From Bacteroidota bacterium (GTDB taxonomy: Bacteria > Bacteroidota > Bacteroidia > Cytophagales > Cyclobacteriaceae): a stretch of DNA of 64,000 nt. Below, one piece after another: positions 39,510 through 48,376 of the stretch. Position numbers and translations under genes: made by a program. The stretch is from contig JAFDYU010000004.1 in the NCBI GenBank assembly GCA_018267285.1, forward strand, positions 1 through 64,000, read 5' to 3'. A model generated the notes under the pieces. It had not been told where the DNA came from and did not search any database. It saw only the letters and a program-made list of their open reading frames with translations. Numbering within the stretch: position 1 is the first letter of the stretch; the number at the start of each line of letters is the position of its first letter.

Positions 39510-39544
39510 AAATTTTTAGTTTTGTCTTTTACTACATTTGAGTC

Positions 39545-39949
39545 ATGAAAAAAATCTTTGTTCTTGCTGTTGTTCTCGGTGTTGTTTCTTCTTTTTCATT
39601 TCAACAAAAACCATTCAACCTAAAGGAAAGTATTCAGCGAGGTAGAGACATCTACATAGCACAGTGCATGACGTGCCATCTGGAGCAAGGCGAAGGCATT
39701 GAAGATGTTTACCCGCCATTGGCAAAATCAGACTACCTCATGTCGAACAAAAGAAGATCCATTCATCAGGTATTGTATGGAACTTCGGGCGAAGAAAAAG
39801 TGAAAGGCAAAAAATACACTGGAGAGATGGGAGCCTTCGACCTGACCGATCGTGAAACAAGCGATGTGCTCAACTACATCCGCAATTCGTTTGGCAATAA
39901 AGGCTCTGCCGTAACTCCCGAAGAAGTGAAGGACGTAAGGTCGAAGTGA
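39545..39949 (+). CDS. Exported mono-haem cytochrome c
   Basis: The 134-residue protein has a signal peptide (MKKIFVLAVVLGVVSSFSFQ) and a single CxxCH haem site at 41-45 (CMTCHLEQGEG), with Met67 as the probable sixth ligand. It lies 35 bases after the Mo subunit gene and is its likely electron acceptor, as in other IorAB-cytochrome sets. A TACATTTG just before the ATG resembles a -7 element but could be chance. Confidence 0.9.
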   Translation: MKKIFVLAVVLGVVSSFSFQQKPFNLKESIQRGRDIYIAQCMTCHLEQGEGIEDVYPPLAKSDYLMSNKRRSIHQVLYGTSGEEKVKGKKYTGEMGAFDLTDRETSDVLNYIRNSFGNKGSAVTPEEVKDVRSK

Positions 39950-39950
39950 T

Positions 39951-40898
39951 TTATTTCTTTCCGTTCAGACTCAGTTTTAATTTTTTGGCGCGGTCGGGGT
40001 AGTCGGTGATTATACCGTCAACACCCATCTCCTTTAATTCTTTCATGTCTATCTCCTCATTAACCGTCCACGGAACAACCCGTAACCGGGCAAGGTTATT
40101 CGTAGATTTGGTTTCTCGTGTGGGGGTTTTTCCGTGCAGAAAAATAATTTCGTTTTTGTCAAGCAGATGAAACTCCGGGCTGTAGAGGTCGGGTACAAAT
40201 CCTAAATCACTCAGGTTTTCGTTAATCGTTTTTAAATTTTCTATCAACAACGCTAACCTTACTTGTGGGTGTTTTTGGTGCCAGTATTTTAACACCCGCA
40301 TGTCGAACGATTGAATCACAACACGGTTCCACGGCAAGTACTCGTCTATTAAATTAAAGACCAGATCGGAGAATACATTTGGCTTAGGGTAGAATTTTTC
40401 ATCGGTGCGCGGTGAGCCTTTTATTTCGATGTTGTAATCAACTTCGTAGCGGCCAAAATTTTTGATATGATTTTCTACAGCCACAATTACATCGGCCAGC
40501 AACGGCTTGATGGTTTTTGTTTTTAGTTGCTGCGGAAATTCAGGGTTTCCTTTCGAGCCGCAATCGCACAGCCTCACTTGTTCGTAGGTCATCCGATAGA
40601 TGTTGTATTTTTTTTCATCGGTCGGTTTGATTTCGTTTCCATTTGGATCAAGACAGAAATTAGAATTCATATACGCATCGTGCGAAACAATCACTTGCTT
40701 GTCGCTGGTGATAGCCAAATCCATTTCTATGGTAGTTACGCCCGAATCAAGGGCAAGCAAAAAAGCGGGAATGGAGTTTTCGGGCATAAGGCCTCGTGCA
40801 CCACGGTGGCCTTGCACATCAAATTTAGGAGTAACCAATTGTGCTTTCAATTCGTTACTTGCACACCCTAAAAAAATAAAAGCTACAAAAATTTTCAT
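39951..40898 (-). CDS. Glycerophosphodiester phosphodiesterase, probable lipoprotein
   Basis: The ATG at 40898 (MKIFVAFIFLGCASNELKAQ) gives 315 residues. FLGC fits a lipobox. The GDPD TIM barrel begins with QGHRGARGLMPENSIPAF and has the metal/catalytic segments TIEMDLAITSDKQVIVSHD, YNIEIKGSP and VVIQSFDMRVL, ending with VDGIITDYPDRAKKL. It hydrolyses deacylated phospholipids or similar diesters outside the cytoplasm. It is convergent with the cytochrome gene, with 1 base between. Confidence 0.92.
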   Translation of the reverse strand: MKIFVAFIFLGCASNELKAQLVTPKFDVQGHRGARGLMPENSIPAFLLALDSGVTTIEMDLAITSDKQVIVSHDAYMNSNFCLDPNGNEIKPTDEKKYNIYRMTYEQVRLCDCGSKGNPEFPQQLKTKTIKPLLADVIVAVENHIKNFGRYEVDYNIEIKGSPRTDEKFYPKPNVFSDLVFNLIDEYLPWNRVVIQSFDMRVLKYWHQKHPQVRLALLIENLKTINENLSDLGFVPDLYSPEFHLLDKNEIIFLHGKTPTRETKSTNNLARLRVVPWTVNEEIDMKELKEMGVDGIITDYPDRAKKLKLSLNGKK

Positions 40899-41017
40899 CG
40901 CTCGAAATTTAAAAATAATTGGCTTCACTCCGATTATTTTCATCAAAAAACTGATCTGTGGTTATCCGTGCAATCTGAGCTAAACTCCATTAACTTTACG
41001 CTTCAATTTTTTATTCC

Positions 41018-42997
41018 ATGAAGTTTTCACGCAAAAAATATACAGACGAAACGCTCCTTTCTCTTTACGAATCGCTTCTTCGCCCGCGCCTGATCGAAGA
41101 AAAAATGCTCATCTTATTACGTCAAAATAAAATCAGCAAATGGTTTAGCGGAATCGGCCAGGAGGCAATCTCCGTGGGCATCACCTCGGCTCTGGATCAA
41201 GACGAATATATTTTGCCGATGCACCGAAACCTCAGTGTGTTCATCGGGCGCAACATGCCGTTCGACCGCCTGTTTGCACAGTGGCAAGGAACTCTAAAAG
41301 GTTATACCAAGGGGCGCGACCGGTCTTTTCACTTCGGCACAAACGAGCATCATATTGTTGGCATGATCTCGCACCTGGGGCCGCAAAACGGAGTAGCCGA
41401 TGGAATTGCACTTGCCACAAAATTGAAAAAAGAAAACAAAGTAACCGTTGTTTTCAATGGCGATGGCGGCACAAGCGAAGGAGATTTTCACGAAGCGGTT
41501 AACGTGGCAGCCGTGTGGGACCTGCCCGTGATTTTTGTGATCGAAAACAACGGCTACGGGTTGTCAACCCCGAGCAATGAACAGTTTCGCTGCAAACAAT
41601 TTATCGACAAAGCCATCGGCTACGGCATTGAAGGTGTACAGGTTGATGGCAACAACATTCTTGAAGTGTACGATACCGTAAAAAACCTGGCGGGCAGCAT
41701 TCGTAATAAACCAAGGCCGATGTTGTTAGAATGCCTCACCTTTAGAATGCGCGGGCATGAAGAAGCCAGCGGCACAAAATATGTTCCGAAGGAATTGATG
41801 GAAGCCTGGGCTAAGAAAGATCCGGTCGAAAATTTTGAAAAGTATTTATTAAAAGAAGATGTTATCGATCAAAAAACGATCGACACCATACGCAAAAAAA
41901 TAAAAAAGTGGATTGAAGATGGGCTTGCTACGGCTTTTGAAGAAACATACCCGGAGCCAAGTACAGAAAGAGAATTGAACGATGTGTATGCACCCTTCGA
42001 TCAAATTGTGATCAATCCTTCATCGGAAAAAAAATCGGAAAAAAGATTTATTGATGCCCTCAGCGATGGCCTACGGCAGAGTATGGAAAAACACCCCAAC
42101 CTGATATTGATGGGCCAGGACATTGCCGACTATGGCGGTGTGTTTAAAATTACAGATGGTTTTGTAAAACTATTTGGCAAAGACCGGGTGCGAAACACTC
42201 CCCTTTGCGAAGCTGCGATTGTTGGCACCAGCCTCGGCCTTTCCATCAAAGGAATGAAGGCGATGGTAGAAATGCAGTTTGCCGATTTCGTAACCGAAGG
42301 CTTCAATCAAATTGTAAATAACCTTGCCAAAACGCACTGGCGCTGGGGGCAAAACGCTGATGTGGTGGTGCGCATGCCAACAGGCGCGGGCACCGCAGCA
42401 GGGCCGTTTCACTCGCAAAGCAACGAAGCTTGGTTTTTTCATACACCGGGATTGAAAATTGTTTATCCTTCTAACCCCCACGATGCCAAAGGATTGCTGT
42501 GTGCAGCCCTTGAAGACCCAAACCCTTACCTGTATTTTGAACACAAACTTTTGTATCGCTCTGTAAAAGATATTGTGCCAGACGATTACTTTACCATTGA
42601 GATCGGAAAAGCAAAATTAGTAAACGAAGGAAGCGACCTGTCCATCATCACCTACGGAATGGGCGTGCACTGGGCACAGGAAATTCTTGACGAAATGAAA
42701 GAAGTGAAAGCCGATGTACTCGATTTACGCACCTTACTTCCGTGGGATAAAGAGGCCGTTGAAGAAACGGTGGAGAAAACCAATCGTGTTTTGATTTTGC
42801 ATGAAGACACATTGACCGGAGGAATTGGTGGAGAGATTGCCGCGTGGATAAGCGAAAATTGTTTCAATCATTTGGATGCGCCCGTAATGCGTGTGGCATC
42901 GCTTGATACGGCTATTCCTTTTGCACCTACATTAGAGAATAATTTCTTGCCCAAACAGAGGTTGAAGGCAACCATTGAAAAACTTTTGAAATATTGA
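41018..42997 (+). CDS. 2-oxoacid dehydrogenase E1, fused alpha and beta subunits
   Basis: The 659-residue protein joins E1-alpha (about 15-330; TPP motif GDGGTSEGDFHEA from residue 148, ending IENNGYG) and E1-beta (about 345-659; GQDIADYGGVFKITDGF, the PAF-type segment EMQFADFVTEGFNQIVNN and HEDTLTGGIGGEIAAW). This fusion is common in Bacteroidota and is usually annotated as branched-chain 2-oxoacid or pyruvate dehydrogenase E1. No E2 or E3 gene is near. Given the separate pdhA, a role in branched-chain 2-oxoacid oxidation is likely but unproven. Confidence 0.93.
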   Translation: MKFSRKKYTDETLLSLYESLLRPRLIEEKMLILLRQNKISKWFSGIGQEAISVGITSALDQDEYILPMHRNLSVFIGRNMPFDRLFAQWQGTLKGYTKGRDRSFHFGTNEHHIVGMISHLGPQNGVADGIALATKLKKENKVTVVFNGDGGTSEGDFHEAVNVAAVWDLPVIFVIENNGYGLSTPSNEQFRCKQFIDKAIGYGIEGVQVDGNNILEVYDTVKNLAGSIRNKPRPMLLECLTFRMRGHEEASGTKYVPKELMEAWAKKDPVENFEKYLLKEDVIDQKTIDTIRKKIKKWIEDGLATAFEETYPEPSTERELNDVYAPFDQIVINPSSEKKSEKRFIDALSDGLRQSMEKHPNLILMGQDIADYGGVFKITDGFVKLFGKDRVRNTPLCEAAIVGTSLGLSIKGMKAMVEMQFADFVTEGFNQIVNNLAKTHWRWGQNADVVVRMPTGAGTAAGPFHSQSNEAWFFHTPGLKIVYPSNPHDAKGLLCAALEDPNPYLYFEHKLLYRSVKDIVPDDYFTIEIGKAKLVNEGSDLSIITYGMGVHWAQEILDEMKEVKADVLDLRTLLPWDKEAVEETVEKTNRVLILHEDTLTGGIGGEIAAWISENCFNHLDAPVMRVASLDTAIPFAPTLENNFLPKQRLKATIEKLLKY

Positions 42998-43011
42998 TGT
43001 TTGCGTGACGA

Positions 43012-43068
43012 TCAGGTTTTACAACCTGACGGTGCAAGTTTTGTTTGTGTCAGGTCGGAAGACCTGAC
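43012..43068. repeat. Pair of perfect palindromes, dispersed repeat
   Basis: TCAGGTT-TTAC-AACCTGA (43012-43029) and GTCAGGTC-GGAA-GACCTGAC (43049-43068) are perfect hairpins in the gap after the fused E1 gene. Diverged versions of both lie at 28613-28670. They may also act as transcription stop or RNA-stability elements. Confidence 0.7.
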
Positions 43069-43131
43069 AAACACGGAAAATATCGATTGCTGTTTTTTGG
43101 CTATCTTAGCCTGCATTTACCAAGTCAAAAA

Positions 43132-45849
43132 TTGAATAAAGTCAGGATAAATAATAAGATAGCACCATTCCTTGCTGTTTTGGCGGTGTTTTCTTTTTAT
43201 TTATTACCCTCATCCGTTTTTGCTCAGAACACCAAAGGCGATAAGCCCGCGGTAAAACAAAATCCAATTCTTCGAATCCCAAAAATCAAATCGAAGAAAA
43301 AAGGTGGAGACAAAGCATACACCCGAGATATTTCGGGGAGAAGGCGGATACGCACAAAAAATAAATCATCGGCTGCCCACGCTGTTATCGTACAGCCGTC
43401 CCCGTACGCCAAAAGAAAATCGAAGGGTAAAGATAGGCCTTACAAGTTCCCGCCCGGAAAGAGCACACAGATACGTTCGAGATCTGCGGACGCAGCGCGC
43501 AATAATGTTTTTCCCAATACAAGCCAGTTCATCAGCAACCCCTCTCCTCGCCCCCGCGACAACCAGCATGTAGTCTCCAATCGTGAGGCTTTAATGAGGG
43601 CCAAAGCTATGTTTACCAAACCGAGGCCACCGGTAAAAAAGAAAATCCTCACCGGGCGAACGGCCTCCCGCTCGTATGTAACACGTGGCCGAAAAAATGT
43701 GTATTGGGGAAAATTTAGAAAAGGAGAAAGGCCCATCACCACAGACATCACGGGAAGAACCTTGCGTGCAAAAAATTTCCACACCCCCGGGTTGGGCGTA
43801 ATCCCTGCAAATGCTATTTACAAACAACGAAAACGAAATGCAGGCGACCGTCCGTATAAAGACACTTTCAATAAAAGGTACGTATCATCGCCAAGAATAA
43901 ATAGACCCTGGCGCGGGGATATTTCGGGGCATGCAATAAGGCGGAGAAAACCCAAAACATCTCAGCAAGTCGGAGAAGGGTATGCTGTACTTTCCTTTAC
44001 CCGGAAAACCCGTGCGGGCAAACCACTGCCCGGCAGCGGCTATGCTTCTCGTTCCAGGTCAGGACGTACCTCTAAAGCAGTACCCGGCACCAAACCCGGA
44101 TTGGGAGCCATTGGCTTTGCTATGTATTCGTTTAGGCTGCGAGGTTTAAAAGGCGTAAAAGGAGGAGGTAGCATAACCGGAAATTTTAACAACAACGGCC
44201 GGCCACTAGACAAAAAACCTCCCGGCATAGGCGGGCGCTTTCTTGATATTTTCCGCGGCAACATTAAAGCGCAGCGTTCGCAAGTGGGCGGGGGAAGCAT
44301 CAGTGGTAGAACGTTCAACAACGGAGGCTCACCCATAGATGTAAAAGGTCCCGGCTTGGGCGCACGATTTGTCGACAGATATCAAGGATCAATACGCGGG
44401 CAAAAAGGATTTACCCAGAATGGTTACGGATATGCGGGCGATTTTAAAACACGCAGACCTGTCCATGGAGGTGGAAGCATAAGCGGAAAGCGATGGAATA
44501 ACAACAGGCAACCAATCAATGTAAAAGGAGCCGGCATGGGTGCACGGTTTGTTGCATCGTATCGGGGAAACATTAGAGGGCGAAAAGCTTTTGGCGAACA
44601 GGGTTACGGTTATGCGGGTAGCGTAAGAACAGGCCGACCGATAAAAGGAGGCGGGAGCATAAGCGGGCAACCTAGAAATAATTTCTTTCAGCCTATTGAT
44701 GTAAGAGCACCGGGCATAGGTGCACTTGGAGTTTCCACCTATCGGGGAAACCTGAAAGGCGTAAAAGCTTTTGGCGAACCGGGTTATGGCTATGCCGGAA
44801 ACATTAAAACCGGAAGACCTGTGAAAGGAGGCGGAAGCATAAGCGGGCAACCCAGAAATAATTTCTTCCAGCCTATCGATGTAAGAGCCCCGGGCATAGG
44901 CGCACAGGGCATTTCTACTTATCAGGGAACCCTGAAAGGGGTAAAGGCCTTTGAGCAACCCGGCTATGCCTACTCGGGAAACATTAAAACAGGAAGACCT
45001 GTGAAGGGTGGTGGTAGTGTAAGCGGCAAACTTTGGAACAACCACAATTCCCCAATTCAGGGAAAATCATTTTTACCTGCCGCACTGAAAGTATCAATTT
45101 ATTCGGGCAACATCAAAGCAAGAAGACCTGAGAAAGGCGGTGGCAGCGTGAGCGGTAAACTTTGGAACAACGACCAAAAGCCAATCATGGTTCAAATTCC
45201 GGTTACTGCCGAAGCCCGGAGCATTGGGTACAGTGGTTTTATCCGTCAAAAGCTATTCTCAAAAAAATATATTCATAACCCCAACGCCAAAGCCGAAGCG
45301 TTGAAAAAAGAACGGCCTGATAAATCCACCTATAGTATTGGTGGCATGGCTGTGCGTACGCCTGCCAAAGAATACGAACGCAATAAATTAGCTGCACTCG
45401 GAGCGCTAAAAGGAGAATCGGCCGGAAAAAATTCGTTGCGGGCTCTTGAATACAGTTCTAAAATTAAATTGGTTTGGATTAATGTCTTTGATAAAAATGT
45501 GAAACGCTCGGGCCGGGTGCCCATGAAAAAATACGTTCACAACCCAAACAGCAAAAAAGGTGCACTGATGGTTTTTGCTCCAAGCCGAGCCAATGCCCGG
45601 ATCAAAGATTTGCAAGTCAATGTAAAAATGAGCAAGCCAAACGGAAAAAATTTACACCCCGATGCTCAGTTTGCCCACGGTTACCGCAACAATGTAAAGC
45701 AAGATCGCACGGTATTAATGAACTTGAAGTTGAAATGGGCCAAGCTTTTCAAAAAGAACGACACGCAACCGCGCGCAGTGAAAGAAAAAATACGCAAACC
45801 CCGCTACGACAAACGCGAACGCGATCTTTGGAAAGATTTATACGATTAA
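43132..45849 (+). CDS. Large exported basic repeat protein of unknown function
   Basis: The likely start is TTG at 43132, directly before a signal peptide (NKVRINNKIAPFLAVLAVFSF, then YLLPSSVFAQ), giving 905 residues. The open frame reaches back to 43045, through the palindromic repeats, and is not credible there. The mature protein is strongly basic. The N-terminal third has loose DISGRR/DITGRT motifs. The middle has seven GGGS[IV][ST]G units at residues 344, 386, 446, 506, 566, 626 and 669. The four central spacings are exactly 60 residues and the outer ones 42 and 43. The C-terminus has two YIHNPNAK/YVHNPNSK motifs and is charged. No known domain is recognised. A surface or outer-membrane-associated structural role is possible. 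Confidence 0.85.
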   Translation: MNKVRINNKIAPFLAVLAVFSFYLLPSSVFAQNTKGDKPAVKQNPILRIPKIKSKKKGGDKAYTRDISGRRRIRTKNKSSAAHAVIVQPSPYAKRKSKGKDRPYKFPPGKSTQIRSRSADAARNNVFPNTSQFISNPSPRPRDNQHVVSNREALMRAKAMFTKPRPPVKKKILTGRTASRSYVTRGRKNVYWGKFRKGERPITTDITGRTLRAKNFHTPGLGVIPANAIYKQRKRNAGDRPYKDTFNKRYVSSPRINRPWRGDISGHAIRRRKPKTSQQVGEGYAVLSFTRKTRAGKPLPGSGYASRSRSGRTSKAVPGTKPGLGAIGFAMYSFRLRGLKGVKGGGSITGNFNNNGRPLDKKPPGIGGRFLDIFRGNIKAQRSQVGGGSISGRTFNNGGSPIDVKGPGLGARFVDRYQGSIRGQKGFTQNGYGYAGDFKTRRPVHGGGSISGKRWNNNRQPINVKGAGMGARFVASYRGNIRGRKAFGEQGYGYAGSVRTGRPIKGGGSISGQPRNNFFQPIDVRAPGIGALGVSTYRGNLKGVKAFGEPGYGYAGNIKTGRPVKGGGSISGQPRNNFFQPIDVRAPGIGAQGISTYQGTLKGVKAFEQPGYAYSGNIKTGRPVKGGGSVSGKLWNNHNSPIQGKSFLPAALKVSIYSGNIKARRPEKGGGSVSGKLWNNDQKPIMVQIPVTAEARSIGYSGFIRQKLFSKKYIHNPNAKAEALKKERPDKSTYSIGGMAVRTPAKEYERNKLAALGALKGESAGKNSLRALEYSSKIKLVWINVFDKNVKRSGRVPMKKYVHNPNSKKGALMVFAPSRANARIKDLQVNVKMSKPNGKNLHPDAQFAHGYRNNVKQDRTVLMNLKLKWAKLFKKNDTQPRAVKEKIRKPRYDKRERDLWKDLYD
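44161..45150 (+). repeat. Seven tandem GGGS-type coding repeats (180-bp period)
   Basis: Repeat starts at 44161, 44287, 44467, 44647, 44827, 45007 and 45136. The central units are exactly 180 bp. The units at 44647 and 44827 are the most alike and share long identical tracts, which points to recent duplication. The consensus core is GGGSISG, two Asn residues, PI-V, PGIGA, then GYGYAGN-KTGRPVK. Confidence 0.9.
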
Positions 45850-45865
45850 AATATTTCCAGCCGAA

Positions 45866-46276
45866 TCACCATTCAAAATTAACCGTTTGTTTAAGTGCCT
45901 CGGATAGGCTCATCGCCACCGGGCATGTGATGGCCGCATTTTTTAATTTTTGTTTTTGAACATCGGTGGCGATCAAGTTTGGGTGTGAAAATGTGATTTT
46001 TATCTCTGCAATTTTACGCGGGTTGGCCGTCATAACTTTCACCACCTCGGTTTTCAATCCTTTTAAAACAACACCCTCGCGATTGGCCACCTGCCCCATA
46101 ATGGTCATCATACAACTGCTTAATGCCGCGCTAACCAAGTCTGTGGGGCTAAATGCTTCTCCCCTCCCCTGGTTATCGGTGGGCGCATCGGTATGAATTG
46201 TTGACTGTGATTTTAAGTGAACCGCCTCTGTGCGTAAATCCCCCAAATAGGTTACCGTTGCCATAACATTTTCCAT
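45866..46276 (-). CDS. OsmC family peroxiredoxin-like protein
   Basis: The 136-residue protein (132 if the ATG at 46264 is used) has the OsmC fold with the peroxidatic Cys in SAALSSCMMTIMGQVA and the segment FSPTDLVSAALSS. The second, resolving Cys is in the C-terminal AAITCPVAMSLSEAL. OsmC/Ohr proteins reduce organic hydroperoxides. It belongs to the OsmC-like and not the Ohr group by its N-terminus (VTYLGDLRTEAVHLKS). It is convergent with the repeat protein gene. Confidence 0.88.
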   Translation of the reverse strand: MENVMATVTYLGDLRTEAVHLKSQSTIHTDAPTDNQGRGEAFSPTDLVSAALSSCMMTIMGQVANREGVVLKGLKTEVVKVMTANPRKIAEIKITFSHPNLIATDVQKQKLKNAAITCPVAMSLSEALKQTVNFEW

Positions 46277-46341
46277 ACAAACTCAATTTGATTTTTTTTC
46301 GTTAATCTTGGGGAGTAAATTTCCGAATAATTGAGGGTGTT

Positions 46342-47094
46342 GTGAAGCGAATCAGCAATATTTTATTAGCCGTATTTATTCTTTTTTCGGTGATTGTCTT
46401 GCCGGCTCAAACGCAGGACAGCTACGCGTACAATTCTGAATTTACCTGGGGCATCAACAAAAATTCATTCGGGGGGTTGATTGGTGGATTTACATTTAAG
46501 TCTGCCCGAAGGATCAACAAAAACATGTTCGAGACCTTTGGCCTTGAAATCATGAACGTAAAAAACCCACACGAAGTGCGCCTGCAATCTTCGTCCAGCG
46601 GAAATTATTTTTTATTTGGTAAGACTCATTATTTATACGCACTCCGCACACAATACGGGCGCGACATTATACTCTTCACCAAAGGGCCTCAACAAGGCGT
46701 AGAAGTTAAGGCTGTGTTTGCGGCCGGCCCAACCATCGGCATTGTTGCTCCCTATTACGTGCAAATAAGCGATCCTAGCTCTCCGTATTACAATACGGTG
46801 AATGTTCCCTATACAGGACCCAACGATCAGCCTTTCAATAATATTCAAGGTTCGGGAAGCTTGTTTCAGGGAATTGGCAATTCTAATATTCAATTGGGCG
46901 GGAATTTTAAAGTAGCATTGAATTTTGAATTGGGGGCAAGCAAAAATCAGGTGTCGGGGTTTGAGGCCGGGTTTTTACTCGATGCGTATTTTAAAAAAGT
47001 AAATTTGATGTATTCCGACCCCTCCACACCGGTAGAAAATTATTCGCTCTACCCCACGGTGTTCATCACGCTCTTTTACGGCAGCCGCAGATAA
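46342..47094 (+). CDS. Predicted outer-membrane beta-barrel protein
   Basis: The start is GTG at 46342; no ATG is available upstream in frame. The 250 residues include a signal peptide (VKRISNILLAVFILFSVIVLPAQ, read with initiator Met, in part). Amphipathic strands such as GGLIGGFTFKSARRINKNMFETFGLEIMNV, YLYALRTQYGRDIILF and the final YPTVFITLFYGSRR end in an aromatic-rich strand typical of barrels. The family is not recognised. Similar single barrels of 230-260 residues are common in Cytophagales. It ends one base before the rodA stop, on the opposite strand. Confidence 0.72.
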   Translation: MKRISNILLAVFILFSVIVLPAQTQDSYAYNSEFTWGINKNSFGGLIGGFTFKSARRINKNMFETFGLEIMNVKNPHEVRLQSSSSGNYFLFGKTHYLYALRTQYGRDIILFTKGPQQGVEVKAVFAAGPTIGIVAPYYVQISDPSSPYYNTVNVPYTGPNDQPFNNIQGSGSLFQGIGNSNIQLGGNFKVALNFELGASKNQVSGFEAGFLLDAYFKKVNLMYSDPSTPVENYSLYPTVFITLFYGSRR

Positions 47095-47095
47095 A

Positions 47096-48376
47096 TTAAA
47101 TCCGTTGCAACACGTGGCCCCTTTGGGCATCTAATTTCAATAAGATAAAAAGCAAAATTGTAAAACTCCACAGCGAAGAACCACCGTAACTGAAGAACGG
47201 AAGCGGAATGCCGATAACCGGAACCAGCCCGATGGTCATGCCGATATTTACCACAAAGTGGAAAAAGAAAATTGAAGCCACGCTGTACCCATACGCGCGG
47301 GTGAAACGGTTTTTCTGGCGCTCTGCCAAAAAAAGAATGCGCAACAAAAAAGCAACAAACAAACCAATCACAATAGTGCTGCCAATCCACCCGTGTTCTT
47401 CACCTATGGTACAAAAAATAAAATCAGTGCTTTGGGCCGGCACAAAATCAAATTTAGTTTGCGTGCCTTTCAAAAACCCTTTCCCAAAAAAACCTCCGCT
47501 GCCTATGGCAATTTTGGACTGAGTTACATTCCAGCCAAATCCCAGCGGGTCGGCATCGGGATTGATAAGCGCCTTAACTCTATTTTGTTGATGTGGTTTT
47601 AAAACATCTTTTACGATGTAGTCCACACTGGCGATCACGCCACTAATCATTAGGGCAGCAAGGGTAAGTGTAACGATCCGTTTGATTTTTTTTCTGCGGT
47701 CAAAAACAATAAGCAATACCAGGATTGCGCCAATCGCTACGTACAGATAAGTTGGATCCGGAACGAGCAGCGTTAAAATAAAAATCACTGCGGCACAAAT
47801 GCCTACAATCAAAAGAAAAGGCGACATCCCTTCTCTAAAAAAAACCAAAATAAACGAAGCAAACACTAGGGCAGTTCCGGTATCTTTTTGAAGAAAGGTG
47901 AGCCCCATCGGCAAGCCTATTAAGACAAACAACAGGAATTGACTTCGTAAATTTTCCATCCGGAAGCCAACAGAACCGATAAACTTACCCACGGCAAGTG
48001 CCGTGATAAACTTTGCAAACTCCGAGGGTTGAATACCAAATGAGCCTATGCCGATCCATGCTTTGTTACCCCCTACTTCTTTGCCAATTACCGGAGTAAG
48101 CAACAATAAAAATAAAATCAACCCATAAAAAAAATAAGCAAACGTTTCGTAGAAACGCATGTCGATAATGGTAATAACAAACGCAACGAGAAAAGCGGCA
48201 ACAATAAAAAGTAATTGACGACCTGAATTGAGCGACAAGTCAAAAACAGATTGATGGGTCTCGTCATAAACTGCTGCGTAGATGTTCAGCCACCCAAATA
48301 AAACAAGCGCTCCGTACATGAACACGGTTGTCCAATCGATAGTACCCGATAGGTCATCGTCTCGCCTCATACTCAA
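47096..48376 (-). CDS. rodA: Rod shape-determining protein RodA (SEDS glycosyltransferase)
   Basis: RodA polymerises lipid II into glycan strands with PBP2 during cell elongation. The 426 residues hold about ten membrane segments. SEDS motifs include WIGIGSFGIQPSEFAKF, FLQKDTGTALVF, the long periplasmic loop with GWNVTQSKIAIGSGGFFGKGFLKGTQTKFDFVPAQSTDFIFC, and VIGIPLPFFSYGGSSL. Its start overlaps the mrdA stop by 4 bases; it is the last gene of the mre operon. Confidence 0.96.
   Translation of the reverse strand: MSMRRDDDLSGTIDWTTVFMYGALVLFGWLNIYAAVYDETHQSVFDLSLNSGRQLLFIVAAFLVAFVITIIDMRFYETFAYFFYGLILFLLLLTPVIGKEVGGNKAWIGIGSFGIQPSEFAKFITALAVGKFIGSVGFRMENLRSQFLLFVLIGLPMGLTFLQKDTGTALVFASFILVFFREGMSPFLLIVGICAAVIFILTLLVPDPTYLYVAIGAILVLLIVFDRRKKIKRIVTLTLAALMISGVIASVDYIVKDVLKPHQQNRVKALINPDADPLGFGWNVTQSKIAIGSGGFFGKGFLKGTQTKFDFVPAQSTDFIFCTIGEEHGWIGSTIVIGLFVAFLLRILFLAERQKNRFTRAYGYSVASIFFFHFVVNIGMTIGLVPVIGIPLPFFSYGGSSLWSFTILLFILLKLDAQRGHVLQRI

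Noticed and set aside
44389..45045. Long open frame on the minus strand within the repeat protein
   Set aside because: It is a shadow of the 180-bp coding repeat; its own repetitive pattern follows from the plus-strand gene.
44161..45150. Regular repeats considered as a CRISPR array
   Set aside because: The period is 180 bp, the repeats are in a coding frame, they diverge along their whole length, and there are no unique spacers or cas genes.
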